Part shown: positions 16,326 to 24,099 of the stretch, in pieces
Position numbering within the stretch: the stretch's first letter is position 1
Layout of the letters: every line of letters begins with the position of its first letter
Assembly (NCBI GenBank): GCA_029936315.1
Contig: JAPYTD010000048.1
Span: forward strand, 1-35,706
Source of the DNA: Planctomycetota bacterium
GTDB lineage: Bacteria > Planctomycetota > UBA1135 > UBA2386
DNA: 35,706 nucleotides
Reading direction: 5' to 3'
Notes under the pieces: model-generated
Database searches by the model: none
What the model saw: the letters and a program-made list of their open reading frames with translations, nothing else
Told to the model about the DNA's origin: nothing
Program-made: the position numbers and the translations under genes

Positions 16326-17785
16326 CCCAAGCCCAACTCGCGCGCCGCCTCATTCTCGCCTTTGTCGCGGCCACCCTTGTTGCCACGTTTGCACAGTGTG
16401 AAAACGACGAGGACGAACGTGCCAACGGCCAGCAGGATCCGAAGAACAGCCAAGAGAACAACGCGGCCCTGACGCCGCCGCCCGACGCTATTCGCATCCT
16501 GATCTCCGGATCGATGCTGGGCCACCTTGAGCCATGCGGTTGTGCCAGCGGTCAACTCGGTGGACTTGCGCGGCGCTACCAGTTCATCGGCGAGCAACGC
16601 AACTACGACCTGTTGCTGGAAGGCGGTGACCTGGTCGGAGGCAACACCCCACTGGACAAGCTGAAGCTGTTCACGACGTCACAGGTGCTGTTCATGATGG
16701 AACGCAACTATGACGCAGTCGGCGTTGGCCTTCGGGACTTGTCGCTACCGCTCGATGATTGGAGTGGGTTCCTGCTCGGCGGCCCCGCGGTCGCGACCAA
16801 CCTGACGAGCAAGCAAGAGGCTTGGCCAGCGATGCCATTCCTCGACAAGGCCATCCGAGACTACAACGTGCGGATCGCTTCGTTGCTCTTGCCCGAGCTG
16901 CCCAAGAGCATGCAGGGCGAAGGCGCGACCGTGACCCGGACCGATCCGGCCGCCGCCTGGGCCAAGGTATTCGAGGGCCAAGATGCCGCGATGATCCGGA
17001 TCGCGATGGTGCACGGCAACGACACCCAGATCCGCAACATCATCCCGAAGCTCAGCCCGCAACCCGATCTCGTGATCGGCGTCGATACGTTCTACATCGA
17101 ACCGGATCCCGCGGCGAAGGACATCGGTGGGGTGCCACTTGTCTTTGCCGGCATTCGCGGTCGCGTCATGCTCGATGCAAGACTGTGGCGCGAGGGCGGC
17201 AAGGCGCGCGTTGCCTGCGAAACGGTACCATTGACCGGCAGCAAAACGGTGCCCGGTGGCGGCGGCGACCCTGACGTGAAGAGTGTCGTGCTGATGCACC
17301 GCATGAACGTTGCTGAGGAGAACGTGCTTGCGCAGATGGCGGAGCAGACGCCAACGCCAAACGGTGCCGACTACATCGGCAACACAGCTTGTGGTGCCTG
17401 CCACCCAACGGCGATGGCGGCATGGAAAGCCAGCAAGCATGCCCACGCCTGGGATACCCTGGTGAAAGCCGAAGCGGATCCGAAGCGGTACGGCTGGCCG
17501 GTCACCAAGTATCCGGACTGCGTTGGCTGCCACACCGTTGGATACGGCGAGAAAACTGGCTTCAAGACGATTGAAGCAACCCCGGACCTTGCCGACGTCG
17601 GCTGCGAACGCTGCCACGGCCCGGGCAGCAAGCACATCGTAGCGCCCGCTACGAACAAGCTGGGCATCATCGGCGGGGTGCTTAAGTCGGAAATGTGCGC
17701 GCAATGCCACGACTTCGAACAGTCGCCGGAGTTCTTGTACACCGAGCGCTGGCAGAAAATCACGCACGGCCTAGAGCCCAAGTAA
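16322..17785 (+). CDS. exported four-haem cytochrome c fused to a degenerate metallophosphoesterase-like domain
   Basis: Periplasmic protein of 487 residues. An N-terminal hydrophobic signal (residues 9-24) is followed by an Asn/Gln/Glu linker. Residues 55-310 resemble secreted 5'-nucleotidase-type phosphoesterases: GSMLGHLEPCGCASGQLGGL, then LLLEGGDLVGG and FAGIRGRVMLDARL. The usual metal-binding DxH and GNHE motifs are not apparent, so catalysis is doubtful. Residues 350-487 form a cytochrome c554-like domain with four CxxCH haem sites at 357, 400, 428 and 459 (CGACH, CVGCH, CERCH, CAQCH). Such fusions are frequent in Planctomycetota. It is translationally coupled to the DUF1573 gene, suggesting a shared periplasmic redox or sulfur/carbon-related job that is not known. 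Confidence 0.85.
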   Translation: MTQAQLARRLILAFVAATLVATFAQCENDEDERANGQQDPKNSQENNAALTPPPDAIRILISGSMLGHLEPCGCASGQLGGLARRYQFIGEQRNYDLLLEGGDLVGGNTPLDKLKLFTTSQVLFMMERNYDAVGVGLRDLSLPLDDWSGFLLGGPAVATNLTSKQEAWPAMPFLDKAIRDYNVRIASLLLPELPKSMQGEGATVTRTDPAAAWAKVFEGQDAAMIRIAMVHGNDTQIRNIIPKLSPQPDLVIGVDTFYIEPDPAAKDIGGVPLVFAGIRGRVMLDARLWREGGKARVACETVPLTGSKTVPGGGGDPDVKSVVLMHRMNVAEENVLAQMAEQTPTPNGADYIGNTACGACHPTAMAAWKASKHAHAWDTLVKAEADPKRYGWPVTKYPDCVGCHTVGYGEKTGFKTIEATPDLADVGCERCHGPGSKHIVAPATNKLGIIGGVLKSEMCAQCHDFEQSPEFLYTERWQKITHGLEPK

Positions 17786-17818
17786 TCGAGTCGCGCTCGA
17801 CGCACCAACCCATTGGGC

Positions 17819-17824
17819 TACAGT
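17819..17824 (+). promoter_or_regulatory. -10-like TACAGT, leaderless start candidate
   Basis: TACAGT is followed by exactly 6 nt and then the ATG of the Tat-exported oxidoreductase, so the transcript would begin at the start codon. This also argues for the ATG at 17831 over the one at 17813. Confidence 0.45.
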
Positions 17825-17830
17825 TCGGGC

Positions 17831-19195
17831 ATGGCTTCAGACCGTTCTCGTCGTGACTTCCTCTTGACCAGTGCCGCACTCGGCAGTGCGGCAGCGTTCG
17901 GCGCTCGCGGTATTACCGCTGCCGAACCCGTGCTAGCGCCAGTGCGTGCCCGTTCGCCCAACGAACGACTACGGATCGGTGTCGTCGGCTGCGGCGGTAA
18001 GGGCTTCGTGGACATGCAAGGGTGCGCTAAGACGCAGGACATCGTCGCGATCTGTGACGTCGATAAAGGCCAGGCCAGGCGCGCGCGCGAGAAGCACCCA
18101 AAGGCCACGTTCTACCAAGACTGGCGCGACATGCTCGATCACGAGAAGCTCGACGCGATAACCGTCAGCACTCCGGATCACACCCACGCTGGCCCGGCAC
18201 TGATGGCGATGTCGAGGGGCATACACTGCTTCGTGCAAAAGCCGCTGACCCACACCGTAAAGGAGGCGCGTCTATTGCGTGATGCAGCGCGCAAGAGCGG
18301 CGTGATCACATCCATGGGCAACCAAGGCACGTGCCTCGATGGCCTGCGCACGGCCGTGGAGTGCGTGCGAGGCGGCGTGATCGGAACCGTTCGTGAAGTG
18401 CACGTCTGGACCAACCGCCCGGTTTGGCCACAGGGCATCGAACAACCCACCCACGTCGACGCCATCCCCACCGGCATGCGTTGGGATCTGTGGCTCGGCC
18501 CGGCCAAGTGGCGCAGCTACGCCGCCAAGAAGAAGGGCTCCGGCTTCAACGGCTATGCACCGTTCAACTGGCGCGGCTTCTGGGACTTCGGCACCGGCGC
18601 CCTCGGCGACATGGCGTGCCACATCGCGAACATGCCGTTCTACGCGCTCGAGCTCGAGGCCCCGACCTGGATCGAAGCGAATAGCGAAGGCGGCAATGAG
18701 CAGACCGCACCCAACAAGTCGTCGATCCGCTTCCAATTCCCGAAGAGGGGCAACCGCGAAGCCGTGCTTCTGCACTGGTATGACGGCGGCCGCAAGCCGG
18801 ATGCCAGCATCTTGCCCGAAGTCAAGTTGGCCCGCGGCGGCTTCTTGCTGGTTGGCGACCAGGGCAAGCTGTACTCGCCGACCGATTACGGCGAACGCTT
18901 CGACCTATACCCAAAGGAGAAGTTCAAGGACTTCACGCCCCCAGAACAGACGCTGCTGCGCTCGCCCGGCATCTACGATGAATGGCTGCAAGGCATCATC
19001 GCGCACAAGCAACCGATGGCGAACTTCGAGTATGCCGCACCGTTCACCGAGTCGATCCTGCTTGGCAACCTGGCGCTGCGCGCGGGCCAGCGCATCGAGT
19101 GGGACGCCGAAAACCTCCGCGTCACGAACTCGGAGCTGGCCCAGTCGCTCGTGACGAAGGAATACCGTCGCGGCTTCGAGCTGCCGACAGTCTAG
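17831..19195 (+). CDS. Tat-exported Gfo/Idh/MocA family oxidoreductase
   Basis: NAD(P)-dependent oxidoreductase for sugars or related compounds, 454 residues. The N-terminus MASDRSRRDFLLTSAALGSA has the twin-arginine motif RRDFLL, so the folded protein is sent to the periplasm. The Rossmann segment IGVVGCGGKGFVDM follows at about residue 48, and the family EKP motif appears as QKPLTHT, a known variant. WDFGTGALGDMACHIANMPF is the conserved catalytic-side region of the Gfo C-terminal domain. Large families of such exported proteins occur in Planctomycetota, probably for polysaccharide-derived sugars. It starts 45 nt after the cytochrome gene but seems to have its own promoter. Convergent with the peptidase gene. 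Confidence 0.93.
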   Translation: MASDRSRRDFLLTSAALGSAAAFGARGITAAEPVLAPVRARSPNERLRIGVVGCGGKGFVDMQGCAKTQDIVAICDVDKGQARRAREKHPKATFYQDWRDMLDHEKLDAITVSTPDHTHAGPALMAMSRGIHCFVQKPLTHTVKEARLLRDAARKSGVITSMGNQGTCLDGLRTAVECVRGGVIGTVREVHVWTNRPVWPQGIEQPTHVDAIPTGMRWDLWLGPAKWRSYAAKKKGSGFNGYAPFNWRGFWDFGTGALGDMACHIANMPFYALELEAPTWIEANSEGGNEQTAPNKSSIRFQFPKRGNREAVLLHWYDGGRKPDASILPEVKLARGGFLLVGDQGKLYSPTDYGERFDLYPKEKFKDFTPPEQTLLRSPGIYDEWLQGIIAHKQPMANFEYAAPFTESILLGNLALRAGQRIEWDAENLRVTNSELAQSLVTKEYRRGFELPTV

Positions 19196-19211
19196 GCCGC
19201 AGGGATCTTTG

Positions 19212-19244
19212 CCGCAGTGGCCTGTGGCGGACCACCTACTGCGG
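19212..19244. terminator. inverted repeat between convergent genes
   Basis: CCGCAGT and ACTGCGG (7 bp), extended by GTGG/CCAC with a 2-nt bulge, form a stem across the 40-nt gap between two convergent genes; the right arm covers the peptidase stop codon. It is a candidate bidirectional terminator without a T-tract. Confidence 0.45.
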
Positions 19245-21659
19245 GCGCTTACGCTTGCAGTGCTGGTCGAGCCACTGGGTCATCTCGGCCAGGCAATGCA
19301 GCACGCTTTGGCGGCCGCGGTAGCCATGGCTTTCGAACGGCAGGAAGCATAGCCGCGCGTTGCCGCCATGGCCCTTGAGCGCCACAAACAGGCGCTGGCT
19401 CTGGATCGGGAACGTGCCCGAGTTGTTGTCGTCTGAGCCGTGAATCAGCAGGAGCGGCTCGTTGATCTTGTTGGCGTGCATGAACGGCGACATCGCGAAG
19501 TAGATTTCCGGCGCCTCCCAGTAGGTGCGCTCTTCGTTCTGGAAGCCGAACGGCGTCAACGTGCGGTTGTAGGCACCGGAGCGCGCGATGCCGCAGCAGA
19601 ACAAGTCGGTGTGCGCTAGCAGGTTCGCCGTCATGAACGCGCCGTAACTGTGGCCCGCCACCGCGATCTTGGTCGGGTCGATGCAACCTTCGCCGGTCAA
19701 CGCATTGATCGCGGCGCTCGCATTCATGCGCACCTGCTCGACGAACGTATTGTTGGCAGTCCGGCGCGAGCCAACGATCGGCATCGACGCGTTGTCAAAC
19801 ACGGCGTAGCCCTCAAGCAACATGAACAGGTGCGAACTGCCGCGCATCGTCAAGAAGCGGTTCGGCGTCGCCCGCACCTGGCCGGCATCACTGGCCTTGG
19901 TGTATTCGCGCGGGTAGGCCCACAGCAGGCACGGCAGCTTGTCGCCTTCCTTGTAGCTCGGCGGCAGGTAGAGCGTGCCATTCATCGGCACACCGTCTTG
20001 TCGCTCATAGCGCACCAGACGCTTTTGGATCAGCTTCGTCCACTTGGCGGCCGGGTTCTCAAACGTATGTAAGACGCGACGTGAGCCTGCCTGCTTGTCC
20101 ACGTGGATCAGTTGCGGCGGCTGCTTGCGACTCTCAGAACGCACAAGGTATTCGCTCGTGCCAGAGCCGACGAAGCCCATGAACGTTTCATGGCGGCCGT
20201 CCGCCGCCTCGAACAGACGTTCCTTCTGGCCGGTCTCGACCACCCAGCTGTCCAAGAATGGGCGGTTGCCCTGCGGCGACGCCCCGTTGCCCGACAAGAA
20301 CAGCTTGCCATCGCGCGACCGCACCACCGAACGCCCATCCAACGTGCGCTCGGAGATGGTACGGCCAGGATCACCGTAGGCGTCCTGCGTCGAGCGCTCG
20401 TAGACGAGTTTGCCGGACTCCCCGAGCTTGCTCATGTCCCGCCGCCAAATGCGTTCGGTGCGCGTCTTGCGATCCATCTCACCGGTCAACACCAGCTTGC
20501 CGTCGCCACTGAACTGCACCCCGCCAGCGCGGAACTCGGTCTTGTACCAAAGTCGCGGTGTGGCCGTTGGCTCAAGGAGCACGAACACATGGTCGCGATG
20601 CGGCACCTTGTTCTTCGGATTGCCATCGTCCTGCGCCTCGGTCCAGTAGAGCGCGTGCTGTGCCGTCGCCAACCAAGCCATGCGTCGCGGTCCCTTTTGC
20701 ACGCCACCGATCGGCACCGCGTCGGCCAGGCGCGACGTGTGTAGCTCGCGCAGGACTTTGCCGTCGAAGTCGGCGATCACGGTTCGCCGGGGAAAGCTGC
20801 GTGCCGGCACGACGAATGAGAACGGTCGTTCGGTCACAGAGAGCAACATCAGCGTGCCATCTGGCGACACCGAAACGCCCGAGTGCATCGCCGGCTGGCC
20901 GAACGGCTTCACCGACCCGGACGCGGCATCCACGACGGCGAGTTGGCTCGTGCCGTAGTACTCAAACACCTTCTCATCGTGCGGATCCTTCAGCAGGTCC
21001 TGGTAGGTTCGCACCTGGGCAACCAAACCGCTGGTCGTCTGCTGCACGATCGGGCCGGACGGCACGGGACCGCGCACGGGGCGCTCGCCGGCGGCGATCA
21101 TGCGCACCAGCAGGCGCTGCTGATCGGGCAACCACTGCACCGCGCCACCGAGCACCTGATTCAAACGCACGCCGGCGACCTTCTTCGGCGTTGCGGTGTA
21201 CGGATCGGCAAGCCAAAGCTCGCCTCCACCTTCGGTCGTGCGCACCAACGCGAACGCACGCTCGTCGGCCGACCAGATCGGGCCCGACCAGTGGTCCGCC
21301 TCGATCGGAACGGTGTGGGTGTTGTCGTTGGCGAGATTGCGAATCGTGATCGAGACCGTCTTGGTCGACAGCTGCCGGCTCCACGTCCCCCCATCGATGC
21401 GCATGCCGGCGAGCTTCAAGTGCGGCCGCGCCACGACCGCAAGGTCCGGCAGCGACTCGCGCGTCGTCATGACCAGGAGGTTGCCCTGCGGCGACAGCGA
21501 CGGCCTTGGCATACCCGGCGCCACCACGATGTTCTTGATGACATTAGATGGTTCCTGCCAACCGCTGCCAGAAGCTGAACTGTTCTGAGCTTGCGCGAAG
21601 GCGCACGCGAGCAGGGACATCGAAACGAACGAGCGACGCAACCAAACGGAATCGAGCAT
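19236..21659 (-). CDS. secreted S9D prolyl-oligopeptidase-family peptidase, glutamyl-endopeptidase-like
   Basis: Exported serine peptidase of 807 residues. The ATG at 21657-21659 gives a signal peptide ending in AFAQA. A beta-propeller covers roughly residues 40-560. The alpha/beta-hydrolase domain has S671 in AGHSYGAFMTANLL, D744 in IHGSDDNN and H778 in FESHGYRG. GIARSGAYNRTLTPFGFQNE, LWAYPREYTKASDAGQVRAT and the NNSGT stretch closely match the S9D group that includes the plant chloroplast glutamyl endopeptidase, which cuts after Glu. Periplasmic protein turnover is the likely role; cleavage preference is inferred from the subfamily. The open frame continues 13 codons upstream. AGGTGA 5 nt before the ATG may be the ribosome site. 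Confidence 0.92.
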   Translation of the reverse strand: MLDSVWLRRSFVSMSLLACAFAQAQNSSASGSGWQEPSNVIKNIVVAPGMPRPSLSPQGNLLVMTTRESLPDLAVVARPHLKLAGMRIDGGTWSRQLSTKTVSITIRNLANDNTHTVPIEADHWSGPIWSADERAFALVRTTEGGGELWLADPYTATPKKVAGVRLNQVLGGAVQWLPDQQRLLVRMIAAGERPVRGPVPSGPIVQQTTSGLVAQVRTYQDLLKDPHDEKVFEYYGTSQLAVVDAASGSVKPFGQPAMHSGVSVSPDGTLMLLSVTERPFSFVVPARSFPRRTVIADFDGKVLRELHTSRLADAVPIGGVQKGPRRMAWLATAQHALYWTEAQDDGNPKNKVPHRDHVFVLLEPTATPRLWYKTEFRAGGVQFSGDGKLVLTGEMDRKTRTERIWRRDMSKLGESGKLVYERSTQDAYGDPGRTISERTLDGRSVVRSRDGKLFLSGNGASPQGNRPFLDSWVVETGQKERLFEAADGRHETFMGFVGSGTSEYLVRSESRKQPPQLIHVDKQAGSRRVLHTFENPAAKWTKLIQKRLVRYERQDGVPMNGTLYLPPSYKEGDKLPCLLWAYPREYTKASDAGQVRATPNRFLTMRGSSHLFMLLEGYAVFDNASMPIVGSRRTANNTFVEQVRMNASAAINALTGEGCIDPTKIAVAGHSYGAFMTANLLAHTDLFCCGIARSGAYNRTLTPFGFQNEERTYWEAPEIYFAMSPFMHANKINEPLLLIHGSDDNNSGTFPIQSQRLFVALKGHGGNARLCFLPFESHGYRGRQSVLHCLAEMTQWLDQHCKRKRPQ

Positions 21660-21771
21660 GGAGTCACCTAGGGATAGATGACCCGTGCTTACGGCCAACG
21701 CGGCTCGGCTGCACGCAGGCTTGTGCGAATTGGGCTCCTATGACACAACTAACACGCCCGACCCGGGGCTG

Positions 21772-22188
21772 TTAGCGGTCCGCGATGCGCTCGAGGCTTT
21801 CGCGATGCTTCTCGTCGAAGGTCTCACGGAAGTCGATCCCGTCGACGAAGTCGAGGCGGCTATCGCACGAACGACGGCTCAGGAGCTCGGCGTCGATCAG
21901 GTTGAAGACAATCTCGCCAAAATCGCCGGCGGCGCTTACACCCCAACGATCAAACACGATCGTGGCCATCGGGCCAAACTGATCGGCTGCGTATTCTTTG
22001 ATCCCGATGAGCAGTTCCCGACCACCAACGTGGCGATCTTCGCCAGTCAGTTGATCGCGACCGAAGTGCGTCATCGTGTAGTCCAGAGCGTCGAGTACAA
22101 AGTAGTACGCGTGACGCGAGAACCGACGGTCCCGATGACGCACGGTCTGGATCTTGTCTTCTAGTAGGTCTTGATCAGTTGCGGCCAT
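21772..22188 (-). CDS. Minf_1886 family protein
   Basis: Small soluble protein of 138 residues matching the Minf_1886 family of Planctomycetes, Verrucomicrobia and relatives, whose function is unknown. Recognisable pieces are YYFVLDALDYTM, then ELLIGIKEYAADQFGPMATI, VFDRWGVSAAGDFGEIVFNL and the tail DFVDGIDFRETFDE. A possible AGAGGA ribosome site lies about 10 nt before the ATG. It lies 172 nt downstream of holB on the same strand, so it may belong to the end of that operon. The gap 22189-22360 shows nothing else. Length is normal for the family. Confidence 0.8.
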   Translation of the reverse strand: MAATDQDLLEDKIQTVRHRDRRFSRHAYYFVLDALDYTMTHFGRDQLTGEDRHVGGRELLIGIKEYAADQFGPMATIVFDRWGVSAAGDFGEIVFNLIDAELLSRRSCDSRLDFVDGIDFRETFDEKHRESLERIADR

Positions 22189-22360
22189 TCGACACGGTTC
22201 CTCTTCGTTCGAAGCGGTGGTGCTGCCCCACCGTTATCGACACATTGAGAACCGCCCTTGAGCGCTGCGAAGTGACCCCTTCGCGACGCTATCCCCACTG
22301 GCAACTGCGCAACACCCAAGGGACCAACCCGAGTGCTTGCGGCACATGGCGCCACCAGAC

Positions 22361-23425
22361 TTACGACATCAACTGCACCAAGCAGGCTGTTAGCACCTGT
22401 TCGGCCGGGATCATCAATTCGAGATCCCGTTCTGCTTGCAGTGTTCGTTCGAGCCAAGTTGTCCATGGTTCCAGACTCATCGCAGGGTAGGAACCCTCTG
22501 CGGAGCTGACAAGGGCGTCACACCGGCGCCGGAGCTCAGACCGCAGCAGCCAGAGGAACATTCGGGCCGCATCGTTCTCGTGGCGGCGCTCCTCGACCCC
22601 CTGCAGCACGGCACGGGCAGTTGCGAACGGCCGCAACTCCTGGGTCTGGTCGAGCCACCCACGCACCAGATCATGGAGGTGTACCGCCCGTTCGGTTCCG
22701 GCCTCAAGGGCAAGTCCCAGGCTGCCCTGGGCGGCACCTACGATGTCATCGAACCGATTTACCTGCCCCGGAATTTTTTCATCTAGCTCCCTTCTGATGA
22801 CCTCATCGGTCAGTGGCAGCACCCGAAGCCGCTGGATCCGAGAACGAACGGTCGGTAGCAGATGTTCAGGCCTCGCCACTTCCAGCAGCAAAAACGTCGC
22901 CTCGCCCGGTTCTTCGAGCGTCTTCAGCAGCATGTTCTGGGCGTCTTCCTGCAGATGGTCGCCTTCGACAAACGTCGCAACGCGCGCCCGCCCTTCGATG
23001 GCGTGGCGCTGCAACTCTTGTTGCAAGGCACGCACCTGATGCACCGTGATGCGATGGAAGCTCGTCTCTTTGGTTACAAACTCGGAGTCGTCGCGCGGCC
23101 GCCGCACAACGTGCACATCGGGGTGCAGATCATTGGCGATGAGCGTGCAGATGCGACACATGCCACACGGTTCGTCTTCATCAAGATCGGATGGGCACAG
23201 CAACGCAGCGGTCAAGTATTGCAGCACCGTCGTCTTGCCAGCGCCGCGCGCGCCTTCGATCACGAGGCCATGCGGCAACTGCAGTCGTCGCGCGGCACGC
23301 AGCCAGCTTTCGAACGCAGTGCCCTGGCCAACAGGCCGCACCAATCGCTTCGCCATGCGCGGTTCAGGCTCGGGCTTGGCCGAAGCGGACTTCCTGCGGG
23401 CCTGCTTGACCCACTTCTTGCTCAC
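22361..23425 (-). CDS. holB: DNA polymerase III delta' subunit (clamp-loader AAA+)
   Basis: Clamp-loader subunit that with tau/gamma and delta opens the sliding clamp, 354 residues. After a basic N-terminus (SKKWVKQARRKSASAKPEPE), the AAA+ domain has a P-loop GARGAGKTT, unlike the E. coli delta' which lost it. Next comes the zinc module with CGMCRIC, then FVEGDHLQEDAQNMLLKTLEEPGEATFLLL and the SRC-like element TVRSRIQRLRVLP. The start is a GTG at 23423-23425 overlapping the tmk stop (GTGA), with GGAGG 8 nt upstream. The upstream in-frame extension to 23722 lies over tmk and is not used. The intact P-loop means it might bind ATP, so a gamma/tau-like paralogue is a weaker alternative. Confidence 0.88.
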   Translation of the reverse strand: MSKKWVKQARRKSASAKPEPEPRMAKRLVRPVGQGTAFESWLRAARRLQLPHGLVIEGARGAGKTTVLQYLTAALLCPSDLDEDEPCGMCRICTLIANDLHPDVHVVRRPRDDSEFVTKETSFHRITVHQVRALQQELQRHAIEGRARVATFVEGDHLQEDAQNMLLKTLEEPGEATFLLLEVARPEHLLPTVRSRIQRLRVLPLTDEVIRRELDEKIPGQVNRFDDIVGAAQGSLGLALEAGTERAVHLHDLVRGWLDQTQELRPFATARAVLQGVEERRHENDAARMFLWLLRSELRRRCDALVSSAEGSYPAMSLEPWTTWLERTLQAERDLELMIPAEQVLTACLVQLMS

Positions 23426-24099
23426 GACGACGCCTCCGGACCACCATCGCGTGCGGTCAATCGACGCACCACAGCGCGCAGATCTTCCTGCACAAGGTCG
23501 AAGGAACGGTTGGCATCGAAGACCTGGGCGCGCGGTTCGCGTGCGGCAGCCTGCAGGTAGCCAGCGCGAACGCGTCGGTGGTAGGGCTCGCCACGCGCCT
23601 CGATGCGATCCTCGACCCGGTTGCCGCGACGGCGCAGGGACACCTCGGCCGGCACGTCGAGCACAAAGATCGCATCGGGCAAGCAGGCACCGTGCACACG
23701 ACGGGTCAAGTCTTCGAACCACCGCGCATCCATCTGCGATGACGCCTCGCTCAACGGTGCCAGAATCTGGTAGACGGCGGTCGACAGGTAACAGCGTTCC
23801 GCGACGACGACTTTGCCGCTCGCCCGGGCCGGCTCGATGACGCGCTGCATCAGCTCGGCGCGCGCCGCCGAGAACAGCAGAACTTCGGTGATGGGCTGCA
23901 GATCGCCGGTCTCGGTCGACAAAAGCAACTTCCGCAGCGCTTCCCCGACCGGGGTCGAGCCAGGTTCGCGCACGTGCACGACGTCAGCGCCTTCAGACTG
24001 CAACCATGCAACCAGGGTGTTCGCCTGTGAGCTCTTGCCGCAACCGTCCGGACCATCGAGAGCCACATAGGTGCCCAACGACGAGACACAGCTGCTCAC
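23422..24099 (-). CDS. tmk: thymidylate kinase
   Basis: Phosphorylates dTMP to dTDP with ATP for DNA synthesis. The 225 residues include the P-loop LDGPDGCGKSSQANTL at about 15-30 and the Asp-Arg-type loop VREPGSTPVGEALR, where the usual REPGGT reads REPGST. The nucleoside-site segment ERCYLSTAVYQ stands in for the usual DRYxxSxxAYQ. IFVLDVPAEVSLRRRGNRVEDRIE holds the core strand and lid. The GTG start overlaps the stop of the DnaA-like gene (GTGA), and the stop overlaps the holB start (GTGA). The tmk-holB pairing is widespread in bacteria and supports both calls. Confidence 0.95.
   Translation of the reverse strand: MSSCVSSLGTYVALDGPDGCGKSSQANTLVAWLQSEGADVVHVREPGSTPVGEALRKLLLSTETGDLQPITEVLLFSAARAELMQRVIEPARASGKVVVAERCYLSTAVYQILAPLSEASSQMDARWFEDLTRRVHGACLPDAIFVLDVPAEVSLRRRGNRVEDRIEARGEPYHRRVRAGYLQAAAREPRAQVFDANRSFDLVQEDLRAVVRRLTARDGGPEASS

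Noticed and set aside
22161..22466. 101-codon minus frame between the Minf_1886 gene and holB
   Set aside because: Overlaps the 3' end of holB and start of the Minf_1886 gene in another frame; no recognisable features.
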